A DNA stretch of 21,135 bases from Comamonadaceae bacterium (lineage in GTDB: Bacteria > Pseudomonadota > Gammaproteobacteria > Burkholderiales > Burkholderiaceae_C), in contig CANCAO010000001.1 of NCBI GenBank assembly GCA_947374105.1, forward strand, positions 1-21,135, given 5' to 3'. The translations under genes were made by a program, and so were the position numbers. The stretch's first letter is position 1; the number at the start of each line of letters is the position of its first letter. The notes below the pieces were generated by a model that saw only the letters and a program-made list of their open reading frames with translations, did no database searches and was not told the origin of the DNA. Below, piece after piece: positions 9,898 through 17,908 of the stretch.

Positions 9898-10320
9898 ATG
9901 TTGGTTCGCCTGCTATACGCCAGCCGCGCCGTGGACCCGAGTCCTCAGGCGATTGAAAAAATCATCACCCAATCACGCCAGCACAACCCCAGCAGTGGCA
10001 TTACCGGCATTTTGTGTTTTGGGGGTAATGTCTTTCTGCAAGCCATAGAGGGTGGGCGCGACGCCGTCAACGTCTTGTATGGCCAGATCCAGCGTGACCC
10101 ACGCCACCAAGACGTTGTGCTGCTGCATTACGAAGAGATTGCAGAGCGGCGCTTTGGCGGTTGGACGATGGGCCAGGTCAATCTGAACCACATCAATACC
10201 TCCATCTTGCTCAAGTATTCAGAAAAACTTGAACTCGACCCCTATGCCATGTCGGGCACTGCCGCTCTGGCTTTACTGCAGGAGCTAATGGCGACGGCTT
10301 CCATCATCGGACGCTCCTGA
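9898..10320 (+). CDS. BLUF-domain blue-light photoreceptor (short type)
   Basis: 140 residues: a single BLUF domain (about 1-95) and a ~45-residue C-terminal helical cap, with no fused output domain, as in PixD-like proteins. The flavin photocycle residues are complete: Y7, N30, Q48, and W89/M91 in GWTM, plus HIQRD-like IQRDPRH and RRFGGW. It should bind FAD and switch state in blue light, acting through a partner protein. Translation has an ideal AAGGAGG seven bases before the ATG, lying inside the end of folE; the folE stop is one base upstream of the ATG. It is therefore almost certainly co-transcribed with folE. Output and partner cannot be told from the sequence. Confidence 0.95.
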   Translation: MLVRLLYASRAVDPSPQAIEKIITQSRQHNPSSGITGILCFGGNVFLQAIEGGRDAVNVLYGQIQRDPRHQDVVLLHYEEIAERRFGGWTMGQVNLNHINTSILLKYSEKLELDPYAMSGTAALALLQELMATASIIGRS

Positions 10321-10344
10321 GGTATGTCGAGATTAAGGTAAGAC

Positions 10345-11199
10345 GTGACGCTGCAATTGTTAGGCTGTGACTTTTCCAGCCGACCCACCCGTCAAAAAAA
10401 TATTGTTTTAGCGTTGGGGTTCGAGCAAGACAGGCGTGTGAAGCTATCAAAACTGGAGCGTTTTGATTCACTCCAGGGGTTTGCCGACTGGTTGCACCAG
10501 CCGGGTGACTGGCTAGGCGCTTTTGATTTCCCTTTCGGTCTACCGCGCGAGCTGGTGCAACACCTGGGCTGGCCGCTGACGTGGCAGGCTTGCATGCGGC
10601 ACTACGCCGGCTTGAGTCGTGAAGACATCCGCGCGACCTTTGCTGCGTTTTGTAATGCGCGTCCGGTAGGTTCCAAGTTCGCTCACCGCGCCACCGACGG
10701 GCCTGCGGGGGCCAGCTCTTCCATGAAATGGGTCAATCCGCCCGTAGCCTACATGCTGCATTCGGGGGTACCACTGCTCATTAAATCGGGTGTTCACCTG
10801 CCCGGCCTACACCCTGGGGCTGGCGATGCCGAAAATGATGGCGTGAATACCGAAGGCAAGTCTCGACGCGTCGCGCTAGAGGGCTATCCCGGCTTGTTGG
10901 CGCGTGAGGTGCTGGGATCGCGCAGCTACAAGAGCGATGACAAGGCCAAGCAAACCCCGGAGCGCCTGATTGCCCGCAAAGACCTCATCACCGCCCTGGA
11001 GCACGGCCAGACTCGGCTCGGCTTGCACCTCAAGCTGAGCCACGCGCAGCGCGATGTGTTGGCTGACGACCCCAGCGGCGATGCACTGGACGCCGTACTG
11101 TGCTTGATACAAGCCGCCTGGGCGAAAGAGCAGGGTGCGCCGCTGTATGGCTTGCCCAAGACGATGGACGCTCTGGAAGGCTGGATTGTGACCGCCTAA
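10345..11199 (+). CDS. DUF429 domain protein (predicted RNase H-like fold)
   Basis: 284 residues from a GTG with AAGGTAAG just upstream. The DUF429 pattern is visible: GCDFSSRPT at the N-terminus, GAFDFPFGLP near residue 60, and the acidic DPSGDALDAVLCLIQAAW near the C-terminus. The spaced aspartates are compatible with a metal-dependent RNase H-like nuclease fold, which is a prediction for the family; I know of no established function. It may share the folE-BLUF transcript (24-base gap) but has its own ribosome site. It converges on the FlhG-like gene, with a small GGGG-tct-CCCC inverted repeat in the 30-base gap. Confidence 0.85.
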   Translation: MTLQLLGCDFSSRPTRQKNIVLALGFEQDRRVKLSKLERFDSLQGFADWLHQPGDWLGAFDFPFGLPRELVQHLGWPLTWQACMRHYAGLSREDIRATFAAFCNARPVGSKFAHRATDGPAGASSSMKWVNPPVAYMLHSGVPLLIKSGVHLPGLHPGAGDAENDGVNTEGKSRRVALEGYPGLLAREVLGSRSYKSDDKAKQTPERLIARKDLITALEHGQTRLGLHLKLSHAQRDVLADDPSGDALDAVLCLIQAAWAKEQGAPLYGLPKTMDALEGWIVTA

Positions 11200-11229
11200 G
11201 GTGCGCCTGTGTCGGGGTCTCCCCTAGCT

Positions 11230-12057
11230 TCAAGTCAGCTTGGAGATCACGGTTTCTTCTAGCTTGATGGCGATTTGCGAGAGCGCAAGGCCTGCGGGAC
11301 AACCGGGGGTGCTTTGCATTAACAGTTGGCGCCGCATAACGGCTTGGCGTACTGCGGGGTCAGACGGGATGTCGCCCACATGAACCAGACGGATTTGATG
11401 ACCGGGCTTGTTTTGTACGAAACGGTCTAGCACCTGCTGAAGCTGTACGGTGATGGCTCGTCCATCTCCCATGCGAGCCGTTTGGTTGATGATTGTGCGA
11501 ATGATAGTGCGATTTTGCTGGGCTACCAGCACCTTGATGGTGGCGTAAGCATCGGTCAACGAGGTGGGCTCGGGTGTGGCCACCAGCAAAACTTCAGAGG
11601 CTAGGGAGACGGCAAACAACACGACGTCTGAAATACCGGCGCCGGTGTCGAGGATGATCACATCAAACTTGGGCGAGAGACTCTCCATGATGCTCAGCAA
11701 GTCGTCGCGCATCGTATTCGTCAGGCGTGAATACTCCACTAGACCTGAGCCCGCCAACAGTACCGAGAACCCGCCAGGGGCTTTGATGATGGCGTCTTCA
11801 ATGGCGACTTTGCCGGTGAAGACGTCGTGCAGGGTGGTCTTGGGGTAGAGGTTGAGCACAACGTCGAGGTTGGCTAAGCCTAGGTCAGCATCAAGCACCA
11901 GGACGCGTTGACCACGCCGGGTTAATGCAGCAGCCAGATTGGCCGATACAAAGGTTTTCCCCACACCGCCTTTGCCACTGGTGATGGCCAGTACCTTGCC
12001 CATGGGCTTGATGGGTGCAGCTAAATCGACCTGCGGGAAGTTTTGGACATCACTCAT
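11230..12057 (-). CDS. FlhG/FleN-like MinD-family ATPase
   Basis: 275 residues. Deviant Walker A GKGGVGKT at 28-35 with the signature lysine K29, switch I DADLGLANLD at 56-65, and switch II LDTGAGIS with D137. The stretch TPEPTSLTDAYATIKVL is typical of the FlhG/FleN branch rather than of MinD or ParA. Those ATPases control flagellar number and, in pseudomonads, bind the c-di-GMP-responsive regulator FleQ. The C-terminal LALSQIAIKLEETVISKL could be an amphipathic membrane helix. The start overlaps the stop of the preceding diguanylate cyclase (ATGA), with AAAGGA seven bases upstream. No flhF or flagellar gene is in view, so the exact role is open. Confidence 0.88.
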   Translation of the reverse strand: MSDVQNFPQVDLAAPIKPMGKVLAITSGKGGVGKTFVSANLAAALTRRGQRVLVLDADLGLANLDVVLNLYPKTTLHDVFTGKVAIEDAIIKAPGGFSVLLAGSGLVEYSRLTNTMRDDLLSIMESLSPKFDVIILDTGAGISDVVLFAVSLASEVLLVATPEPTSLTDAYATIKVLVAQQNRTIIRTIINQTARMGDGRAITVQLQQVLDRFVQNKPGHQIRLVHVGDIPSDPAVRQAVMRRQLLMQSTPGCPAGLALSQIAIKLEETVISKLT

Positions 12058-12857
12058 GGGGCGTCCTTTATTTCTTCAATGGGCGGGATGCTCTCTGTCT
12101 CGATACTATTGTCAAGCCATGCGGGCGAAAGCCCTGTAGTGGGGTGGAACAACATGGTTTTTTCTTCGGCACTGACCGATAAGATTTGGGGGTGGTTGAT
12201 GCACACGCGGTTGCGTCCCTCGGCCTTTGCCCGGTAGAGTTGAATGTCGGCACTCTCTATCCATAGATCGGCCGTGGAGCGCACCCATACCGGGGCAAAG
12301 GCCCCGCCAATACTCAAGGTGACTTGAAGCTGTAAGGCAGGAGAGATTTGAATGCTCAATTCAGCTAAGGACTTGCGAATGCGCTCGGCGACGACATCTG
12401 CGAAATCGACCTTGCAGTCGGGCAAGATAACGGCGAATTCTTCGCCACCATAACGGGCCACCGTATCACGAGGACGTACGCAGCTAGTGATGCAGCGTGT
12501 AACTGCTTGCAGTACTTGGTCGCCGGCAAGATGACCATATTGGTCGTTTATCCTCTTGAAGTGGTCAATGTCCAGCATGAGCAGCAAAGCGGAATTGCCC
12601 GAGCGTGCCACGTGTTCAATTTCGCGGGTGAGGACAGAATTAAAATGACGTCGATTGAATAAACCCGTCAGTGGGTCGCGCAGCGATATTGCGCACAAGC
12701 CGTCAAGAATATTTTGCACATAGGCCAATGGACCGAGCCCGGCGTTGGGTTTATGGGCTATGTCACCATGTTCGAGCAAAGCCAACGCATCACCCAAACG
12801 CAACTCGCTCAGATCAACTGAGGTGCGGCAATTGGTGTTGAGTTGGGGTTCTGTCAT
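12054..12857 (-). CDS. GGDEF diguanylate cyclase, operonic with the FlhG-like ATPase
   Basis: 267 residues from the ATG; a TTG three codons earlier is less likely. The N-terminal ~55 residues match no domain I can name. The GGDEF domain starts at DPLTGLFNRR (61-70) and is intact: LDIDHFK, IND, and GGEEF at 137-141, with an RPRD inhibitory site at 128-131. The C-terminal ~35 residues are a Pro/Glu-rich tail ending PPIEEIKD. It should make c-di-GMP with feedback inhibition. There is no membrane segment. Coupled by overlap to the FlhG-like gene; divergent from the thermonuclease gene over 73 bases. Confidence 0.93.
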   Translation of the reverse strand: MTEPQLNTNCRTSVDLSELRLGDALALLEHGDIAHKPNAGLGPLAYVQNILDGLCAISLRDPLTGLFNRRHFNSVLTREIEHVARSGNSALLLMLDIDHFKRINDQYGHLAGDQVLQAVTRCITSCVRPRDTVARYGGEEFAVILPDCKVDFADVVAERIRKSLAELSIQISPALQLQVTLSIGGAFAPVWVRSTADLWIESADIQLYRAKAEGRNRVCINHPQILSVSAEEKTMLFHPTTGLSPAWLDNSIETESIPPIEEIKDAP

Positions 12858-12930
12858 GATTTTCAACTAGAGTCTAAAGGCCGATGGGTTGTTGAAAGCA
12901 GGGAAGTTGGCATTTAAAAGGGGGCAATTA

Positions 12931-13455
12931 ATGGCTTTATCCCATGGGCGGGCCAGACCTGTTGTATCGGTCTTGCTTATTCTATGGTCTATCGTTTTGA
13001 CTTCGGGCGCCCATGCGGCACAGAGATTCACTTCCTGGCAAGGTACGGTGACTTATGTCACTGATGGTGACACTTTGTGGGTGCGGCCATTACGCGGAGA
13101 TGTGGCACACAAAATTCGACTTGATGGCATTGACGCTCCTGAGATATGTCAAACATACGGCAAAGTGTCGCGTGACGTTTTGGCTGCCCGTGTGATGGGC
13201 AAGCGAGTGGACGTGAAAGTGCGGCGCTTGGATACCTATGGACGATCTTTGGCGCACGTTTCGCTCCACAACGAAGAGGATTTGGGTTCTTGGTTGGTGC
13301 GGCAAGGCGCAGCTTGGTCTTACCGTTACCGCCGTGACCCCGGCCCCTATGCTCACCAAGAGTCGCAAGCGCGCACGCAGCAGTTGGGTGTGTTTGCCGA
13401 TGCGCAGGCTGAGCGCCCCAGAGATTTTCGTCTACGGTACGGCAGTTGTCACTGA
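12931..13455 (+). CDS. secreted thermonuclease-family (SNase-like) nuclease
   Basis: 174 residues from the ATG with AAAAGGGGG upstream; a longer frame back to TTG 12889 is unlikely because it would put charged residues before the signal peptide. The signal peptide has a hydrophobic core about 11-24 and an AHAA cleavage site at 27-30. The staphylococcal nuclease core is complete: D45 and D47-T48 (DGDT) and D68 for Ca2+, with catalytic R63, E71 (IRLDGIDAPE) and R105 (TYGR). It should be a Ca2+-dependent periplasmic or extracellular DNA/RNA nuclease. The last 24 bases overlap the end of the opposing moeB-like gene. Confidence 0.92.
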   Translation: MALSHGRARPVVSVLLILWSIVLTSGAHAAQRFTSWQGTVTYVTDGDTLWVRPLRGDVAHKIRLDGIDAPEICQTYGKVSRDVLAARVMGKRVDVKVRRLDTYGRSLAHVSLHNEEDLGSWLVRQGAAWSYRYRRDPGPYAHQESQARTQQLGVFADAQAERPRDFRLRYGSCH

Positions 13456-14199
13456 ACTTCCACACACCGAACAGTCGGGGTTGCGTGGCAGTCGTACCTC
13501 ATCCCACTCCATATTTCGACCATTCAACATCAATAGCCGCCCAGCCAATGTGCTGCCAGTGTCTGTGATGAGTTTCAAAGCCTCGGCGGCCTGCATGCTG
13601 CCGATGATGCCCACCAATGGTGCGAACACACCCATGGTGGCGCAACGGGTTTCTTCAAACGCGGCATCCGGCGGGAATACGCAGGCGTAGCAGGGGGAGA
13701 CGTCTGAGCGCGGGTCATAGACGGAGATTTGTCCATCAAACCGGATGGCCGCACCTGAGACCAAGGGCTTGCCGTGTTGTACGCAAGCGGCGTTCACAGC
13801 TTGACGCGTGGTGAAGTTGTCGCAGCAGTCAATCACTACATCGGCCTGCGCCACCAAAGTGTTCAATAGGGTTGCATCTGCACGAGTCGAAATGACTTCG
13901 ACTTGTACCTCAGGATTGAGAGCAGCAATCGCCCGCGCTGCCGATTTGGTTTTGGGTTGACCCACATTCGCAAGGGTGTGGGCGATTTGGCGTTGGAGAT
14001 TAGTCAAGTCCACCACATCGTGGTCCACCAGAGTTATGTGTCCTACCCCTGCCGAGCCTAGGTACAAGGCCACAGGCGAGCCGAGACCACCCGCACCAAT
14101 GATCAGCACGCATGCATCCAAGATGCGCTGCTGGCCTTCAATGCCTATTTCTTCGAGCAGAATATGGCGCGAGTAGCGCAGCAGCTGGTCGTCGGTCAT
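13432..14199 (-). CDS. moeB: MoeB/ThiF-family adenylyltransferase
   Basis: 255 residues, the normal size for stand-alone MoeB/ThiF. ATP-binding GAGGLGS at 35-41, DLTNLQRQ with R70, D127 in CCDNF, zinc-site cysteines C170/C173 and C243/C246, and the conserved C186 followed by GVFAPLVGIIGSMQA. It adenylates the C-terminal Gly-Gly of a ubiquitin-like sulfur carrier (MoaD or ThiS) for molybdopterin or thiazole synthesis. MoeB, ThiF and HesA cannot be told apart firmly by sequence. It lacks the C-terminal rhodanese domain of MoeZ-type enzymes. It follows ctpA by seven bases on the same strand. Confidence 0.92.
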   Translation of the reverse strand: MTDDQLLRYSRHILLEEIGIEGQQRILDACVLIIGAGGLGSPVALYLGSAGVGHITLVDHDVVDLTNLQRQIAHTLANVGQPKTKSAARAIAALNPEVQVEVISTRADATLLNTLVAQADVVIDCCDNFTTRQAVNAACVQHGKPLVSGAAIRFDGQISVYDPRSDVSPCYACVFPPDAAFEETRCATMGVFAPLVGIIGSMQAAEALKLITDTGSTLAGRLLMLNGRNMEWDEVRLPRNPDCSVCGSSVTTAVP

Positions 14200-14206
14200 G
14201 CGCCTG

Positions 14207-15643
14207 TCAATTGTCCTTGGGTTCTTCCTTGCGCTCGGTCAAGGTTTTGCTGGCAATCACGGTCAAGCCTTTGAGTCGGTTCAGCGCCTGGATCAACTGG
14301 AAGTCTTTGTCCCCACCAAACTCCGTCGGTTTGCGTTCTTGCGGTGACTTTTTGGATTCTTCCTCGAGTTTTTTCAACGCTTCGTCACGTGCTTTCTCAC
14401 GGGCTGGGTCTTTGACTTCAGAGCCTTGACCGCTGCTCAGGTGTTTGTCCAAGTCGGCCTCTCGAGTGCGCAGCACAGAGAATAAATTGCCCGCTTCGGT
14501 TTCGTCCAGCAGCACATCGGGCACGATGCCGCGGGCCTGGATGGATTTTCCGCTGGGCGTGTAGTAGCGTGCGGTGGTGATCTTCAGGCCGGTGTCGGGC
14601 CCGAGTGGGCGCACGGTCTGCACCGAGCCTTTACCAAAAGTCTGGTTGCCCATCACTGTGGCGCGGTGGTGGTCTTGCAGCGCCCCCGCCACAATCTCGC
14701 TGGCCGAGGCCGAGCCTTCATTCACCAGTACAACCAGGGGCACGGATTTCAGCGCCGCTGGCAGCCGCTTGAGTGGATCATTTTTGCCGCGATAGCGGTA
14801 GAACTCTGGGGCGGCCTTGTAGATGAATTTACTCTCAGCCAACTGGCCATTGGTAGAGACGACGTCCACGTTTTCTGGCAGAAAAGCGGCGGACACGGCC
14901 ACAGCAGCGTCCAGGAGACCGCCCGGATCATTGCGCAGGTCAAGCACCAGGCCTTTGAGCTGAGGCTCTTGCGTGTAGATGTCTTCGAGCTTGCGCACGA
15001 AGTCTTCGACGCTGCGCTCTTGAAACTGGCTCAGACGAATCCAAGCGTAGCCTGGCTCCATTATTTTGCCTTTGACAGATTGGGTTTTGATTTCTTCGCG
15101 TGTGATGGTGACCGGGAATGTCCGGTTTTCATCCTTGCGGAAAATGGTGATATTGACCTTGGTATTGGGCTCGCCCCGCATGCGTTTGACGGCTTCGTTC
15201 AGTGTCAAACCCTTGACCGCGGTGTCGTCGATTTTGGTGATCAGGTCGTTGGTTTTCAGGCCGGCACGAAACGCAGGGGAGCCTTCAATAGGTGAGACGA
15301 CCTTGACCAGTCCGTCTTCCTGGGTGATTTCGATGCCGATACCGACAAAACGGCCTGATGTACCTTCACGAAATTCTTTGAAAGATTTTTTGTCGAAGTA
15401 CTGGGAGTGCGGATCCAGACTGGATACCATGCCAGAGATGGCGTCGGTGATCAGCTTTTTGTCGTCCACGGGCTCGACATAATCGGTTTTTATCATGCCG
15501 AAAATGGCCGCGAGTTGCTGCAATTCTTCTAGCGGCAATGGTGCCATCGCGTTGCGTGCCACGGTTTGTAGTGAAACCGTGGTTAACGCGCCGGCCAGCA
15601 CGCCCAGTGAAATCCAGCCTGTGATTTTCAGTTTTTGTCCCAT
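14207..15643 (-). CDS. ctpA: C-terminal processing protease, S41 family
   Basis: 478 residues. An N-terminal membrane anchor or signal (about 7-27) places it in the periplasm. A PDZ domain spans roughly 96-183. The S41 protease domain has DLRNDPGG (235-241), the catalytic Ser in NEGSASASE (S313 by comparison with CtpB and Prc) and the Lys in FGKGS (K338), 25 residues apart as expected for the Ser-Lys dyad. The C-terminal ~75 residues are highly charged and helical. Such proteases cut C-termini of periplasmic proteins, often cell-wall hydrolases. It lies between gpmA and moeB on the minus strand. AAAAGG is eight bases from the ATG. Confidence 0.96.
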   Translation of the reverse strand: MGQKLKITGWISLGVLAGALTTVSLQTVARNAMAPLPLEELQQLAAIFGMIKTDYVEPVDDKKLITDAISGMVSSLDPHSQYFDKKSFKEFREGTSGRFVGIGIEITQEDGLVKVVSPIEGSPAFRAGLKTNDLITKIDDTAVKGLTLNEAVKRMRGEPNTKVNITIFRKDENRTFPVTITREEIKTQSVKGKIMEPGYAWIRLSQFQERSVEDFVRKLEDIYTQEPQLKGLVLDLRNDPGGLLDAAVAVSAAFLPENVDVVSTNGQLAESKFIYKAAPEFYRYRGKNDPLKRLPAALKSVPLVVLVNEGSASASEIVAGALQDHHRATVMGNQTFGKGSVQTVRPLGPDTGLKITTARYYTPSGKSIQARGIVPDVLLDETEAGNLFSVLRTREADLDKHLSSGQGSEVKDPAREKARDEALKKLEEESKKSPQERKPTEFGGDKDFQLIQALNRLKGLTVIASKTLTERKEEPKDN

Positions 15644-15757
15644 AAGTCGCCTTTTGTCGCTTCAATGTACACCCTTGGAAGAGAATCCACTGGTGTAGGT
15701 TCCCTTTAGTCGGATATTTTGAGAATAAAAATAGGGGTGACTGTCATGCCACGCCCA

Positions 15758-16501
15758 TCAGGCTTTGCCCTGAGCGGCGACCGCTGCGGCAGCCTTGGCC
15801 GCAGCAGCGGGGTCGCCCAAGTAGTAGTGGCGCATTGGTTTGAGTTGTTCGTCCAGCTCATAAACCAGCGGAATGCCGTTGGGAATGTTCACGCCCACGA
15901 TGTCGGCGTCGGCCACGTTATCGAGGTATTTCACCAGGGCGCGAATGGAGTTGCCGTGCGCGGCAATCACCACCCGTTTGCCTGCTTTGATGGCTGGTGC
16001 GATGGACTCATTCCAAAGCGGTAGCACACGGGCCACTGTGTCTTTGAGGCATTCGGTCAGAGGAACTTGGTCGGGCTGTAGCCGTGCGTAACGGGGGTCA
16101 CTTCGCTCGCAGCGCGGGTCGTTGATGTCAAGTGCCGGTGGCGGGATGTCGTAGCTACGGCGCCACACCAGCACCTGCGCGTCGCCATATTCTTTGGCTA
16201 CCTCGGCTTTGTTGAGACCTTCAAGCGCACCGTAATGGCGCTCATTGAGCCGCCAACTGTTAACCACCGGTAACCAGGTGCGGTCCATCTCGTCCAGGCA
16301 GTGCCACAGGGTGCGGGTGGCGCGCTTGAGCACGCTGGTGTAGGCCAGATCGAAGTCATAGCCCTCGGCCTTGAGGAGTTGGCCGGAGTTTTTGGCTTGC
16401 GCAATGCCCGTGTCGGTCAAGTCCACATCGACCCATCCGGTAAAGCGGTTGTCAAGGTTCCAGGTGGATTCGCCGTGACGAATGAGGACGAGTTTGTACA
16501 T
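15758..16501 (-). CDS. gpmA: 2,3-bisphosphoglycerate-dependent phosphoglycerate mutase
   Basis: 247 residues, the usual length. It interconverts 3- and 2-phosphoglycerate in glycolysis and gluconeogenesis. The phosphohistidine motif LIRHGES has H9, NERHYG has the acid E87, and AAHGNS has H182. The tail is an Ala/Lys-rich run, common in relatives. It is divergent from the rhodanese gene (134-base gap) and precedes ctpA by 114 bases, a gap in which I see no terminator. No Shine-Dalgarno is evident. Confidence 0.97.
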   Translation of the reverse strand: MYKLVLIRHGESTWNLDNRFTGWVDVDLTDTGIAQAKNSGQLLKAEGYDFDLAYTSVLKRATRTLWHCLDEMDRTWLPVVNSWRLNERHYGALEGLNKAEVAKEYGDAQVLVWRRSYDIPPPALDINDPRCERSDPRYARLQPDQVPLTECLKDTVARVLPLWNESIAPAIKAGKRVVIAAHGNSIRALVKYLDNVADADIVGVNIPNGIPLVYELDEQLKPMRHYYLGDPAAAAKAAAAVAAQGKA

Positions 16502-16556
16502 GGTTTTGGTAGGATTCGAAGGTAGATGGGACTGGGATTATCGGAATTTTCTTTGG

Positions 16557-16585
16557 ATAAATGACCCTGAAAAAACGCCTAACAA
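16557..16585 (-). promoter_or_regulatory. candidate promoter for gpmA
   Basis: On the minus strand, TTGTTA (4 of 6 to the -35) at 16585-16580, a 17-base spacer, then ATTTAT as a poor -10 at 16562-16557. This would give a leader of about 50 bases. Spacing is ideal but the -10 is weak. Confidence 0.33.
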
Positions 16586-16635
16586 TCCGTCATTCTAAAA
16601 TCAGTCGTTTTGACGTTGAATAAACAAGGATATTC

Positions 16636-17043
16636 GTGAAATTCATTATCGACAATTGGACACTGATTTTGGTGGCCCTGAGCTCCGGTGGTTTACTGGC
16701 TTGGCCTGTTTTGAAGGGACTAACAGGTGGGTCTTTGACGCCTACGGGGGCAGTGCAGCTCATCAACCGGGAGAAGGCCATTGTGATTGATGTGTGCGAG
16801 GCCAGCGAATTCTCAGCGGGCCATATCGGCGGGGCTAAAAATATTCCCCTGAGTCAGTTGAAAGAAAAATTGACCGGTGTGGTCAAAAATAAAGAGCTAC
16901 CCCTCATCTTCGTGTGCCAGACAGGTAGGCGCTCCAGCAGTGCGGCCAGTGTCGCCCAAGGTATGGGCTATCAGAAAGCGCAGTCGCTGAATGGCGGTGT
17001 TGCCGCCTGGCAAGCCGCCAATCTGCCGATTGATAAAGTCTGA
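16636..17043 (+). CDS. yibN: membrane-anchored rhodanese-like protein, YibN type
   Basis: 135 residues from a GTG with AAGGA five bases upstream. A single N-terminal membrane segment (about 8-26) is followed by a rhodanese domain with the active-site cysteine C94 in VCQTGRRSSSA. The loop length fits a sulfurtransferase rather than a phosphatase. The active domain should face the cytoplasm, though topology is not certain. Its place ahead of grxC-secB-gpsA matches E. coli yibN. The physiological sulfur acceptor is unknown. Confidence 0.92.
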   Translation: MKFIIDNWTLILVALSSGGLLAWPVLKGLTGGSLTPTGAVQLINREKAIVIDVCEASEFSAGHIGGAKNIPLSQLKEKLTGVVKNKELPLIFVCQTGRRSSSAASVAQGMGYQKAQSLNGGVAAWQAANLPIDKV

Positions 17044-17056
17044 AGGAGTCCCTGAG

Positions 17057-17317
17057 ATGCAAGCCGTCAAGATGTACACCACCGCTGTCTGTCCCTATTG
17101 CGTGCGGGCCAAGCAAATCCTCAAGGCCAAGGGGGTGGAGACGATTGAGGAGATCCGAGTCGATACCCATCCCGAAGCGCGGATGCACATGATGGAGATT
17201 ACGGGTCGCCGTTCGGTGCCGCAAATCTTCATTGGCGACACGCATGTGGGGGGCTGTGACGATCTGATGGCGTTGGATGAGCGCAGCGGCTTGATGCCCC
17301 TGCTTCATGCGACTTGA
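17057..17317 (+). CDS. grxC: glutaredoxin 3
   Basis: 86 residues. The dithiol active site CPYC is at 12-15; the cis-Pro loop SVPQIFIG and GGCDDL glutathione-binding segment are present. It is a cytoplasmic GSH-dependent disulfide reductase. The ATG is chosen because AAGGAG lies eight bases upstream (overlapping the rhodanese stop) and because it gives the standard short lead into MYTT; the frame is open further left but inside the rhodanese gene. Confidence 0.97.
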   Translation: MQAVKMYTTAVCPYCVRAKQILKAKGVETIEEIRVDTHPEARMHMMEITGRRSVPQIFIGDTHVGGCDDLMALDERSGLMPLLHAT

Positions 17318-17320
17318 TCC

Positions 17321-17329
17321 TGAGATAAT
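17321..17329 (+). promoter_or_regulatory. candidate extended -10 promoter ahead of secB
   Basis: TGAGATAAT fits the extended -10 pattern (TGn followed by GATAAT, 5 of 6). There is no -35 at the right distance. A start near 17336 would place the following hairpin at the very 5' end of a secB message. Confidence 0.35.
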
Positions 17330-17346
17330 CCTTCATCCCGATTGTT

Positions 17347-17385
17347 AGCCCGCTTCGGTGTCACGAACCGGCGGGCTTTGTTTTG
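17347..17385 (+). terminator. Rho-independent terminator-like hairpin between grxC and secB
   Basis: AGCCCGC (17347-17353) pairs perfectly with GCGGGCT (17371-17377), with an inner CGGT/ACCG extension, and is followed by TTGTTTTG. It has the form of an intrinsic terminator for the rhodanese-grxC transcript, or an attenuator if a message starts just upstream. It ends about 17 bases before the secB ATG. Confidence 0.7.
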
Positions 17386-17401
17386 ACCAGAAAGAAAAGC
17401 C

Positions 17402-17866
17402 ATGGCTGATATGCAAGAACCCGTTTTCCAGATCCAACGCGTTTACCTCAAGGAATCTTCCTTGGAGCAACCCAACTCACCCGCTATTTTGTTGGACGCT
17501 TCGCAGCCCACGGTGGACATTCAGCTCGCCGTCGGTGGTATGTCGGTGTCTGAGGGCATGTTTGAGGTGACGGTTACGGCTACGGTGCAGACTAAGATTG
17601 GTGACCGTACCGTGTTTTTGGTGGAGGCTCAGCAGGCCGGTATTTTTGAGATTCGTAATTTGTCTGATGACCAGATGGGCCCCATCATGGGCATTGCCTG
17701 CCCGCAGATTGTGTACCCCTACTTGCGTGGCAATGTGGCCGATTTGATTCAGCGTGCGGGTTTCCCACCGGTGCACCTGGCAGAAATCAATTTTCAGGCC
17801 ATGTACGAGCAACAACAAGCACAGCAGGCCGCAGCGCAGGAGCAGCCTGCTGCGACTGTGCAATAA
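17402..17866 (+). CDS. secB: protein-export chaperone SecB
   Basis: 154 residues, typical length. A tetrameric cytoplasmic chaperone that holds preproteins unfolded and hands them to SecA. Recognisable segments are [14 protein letters not shown] near the start, [18 protein letters not shown], the SecA-facing [11 protein letters not shown], and [12 protein letters not shown]. The tail is a Gln/Ala-rich run. A weak AGAAAG precedes the ATG. A terminator-like hairpin separates it from grxC, so its expression may be uncoupled from that gene. Confidence 0.97.
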   Translation: MADMQEPVFQIQRVYLKESSLEQPNSPAILLDASQPTVDIQLAVGGMSVSEGMFEVTVTATVQTKIGDRTVFLVEAQQAGIFEIRNLSDDQMGPIMGIACPQIVYPYLRGNVADLIQRAGFPPVHLAEINFQAMYEQQQAQQAAAQEQPAATVQ

Positions 17867-17908
17867 CGGTCTCAACGTCAGTAGCCTCCTCAGCGAGCCT
17901 CTCCCATC

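Noticed and set aside
11205..11228. GGGG-tct-CCCC inverted repeat as a bidirectional terminator between DUF429 and the FlhG-like gene
   Set aside because: The four-pair stem is short and no T run follows on either strand.
13432..17043. MoeB and the rhodanese as two halves of a split MoeZ sulfur-relay system
   Set aside because: The genes are 2.4 kb apart on opposite strands and the rhodanese belongs to the conserved yibN-grxC-secB context, so there is no positional evidence.
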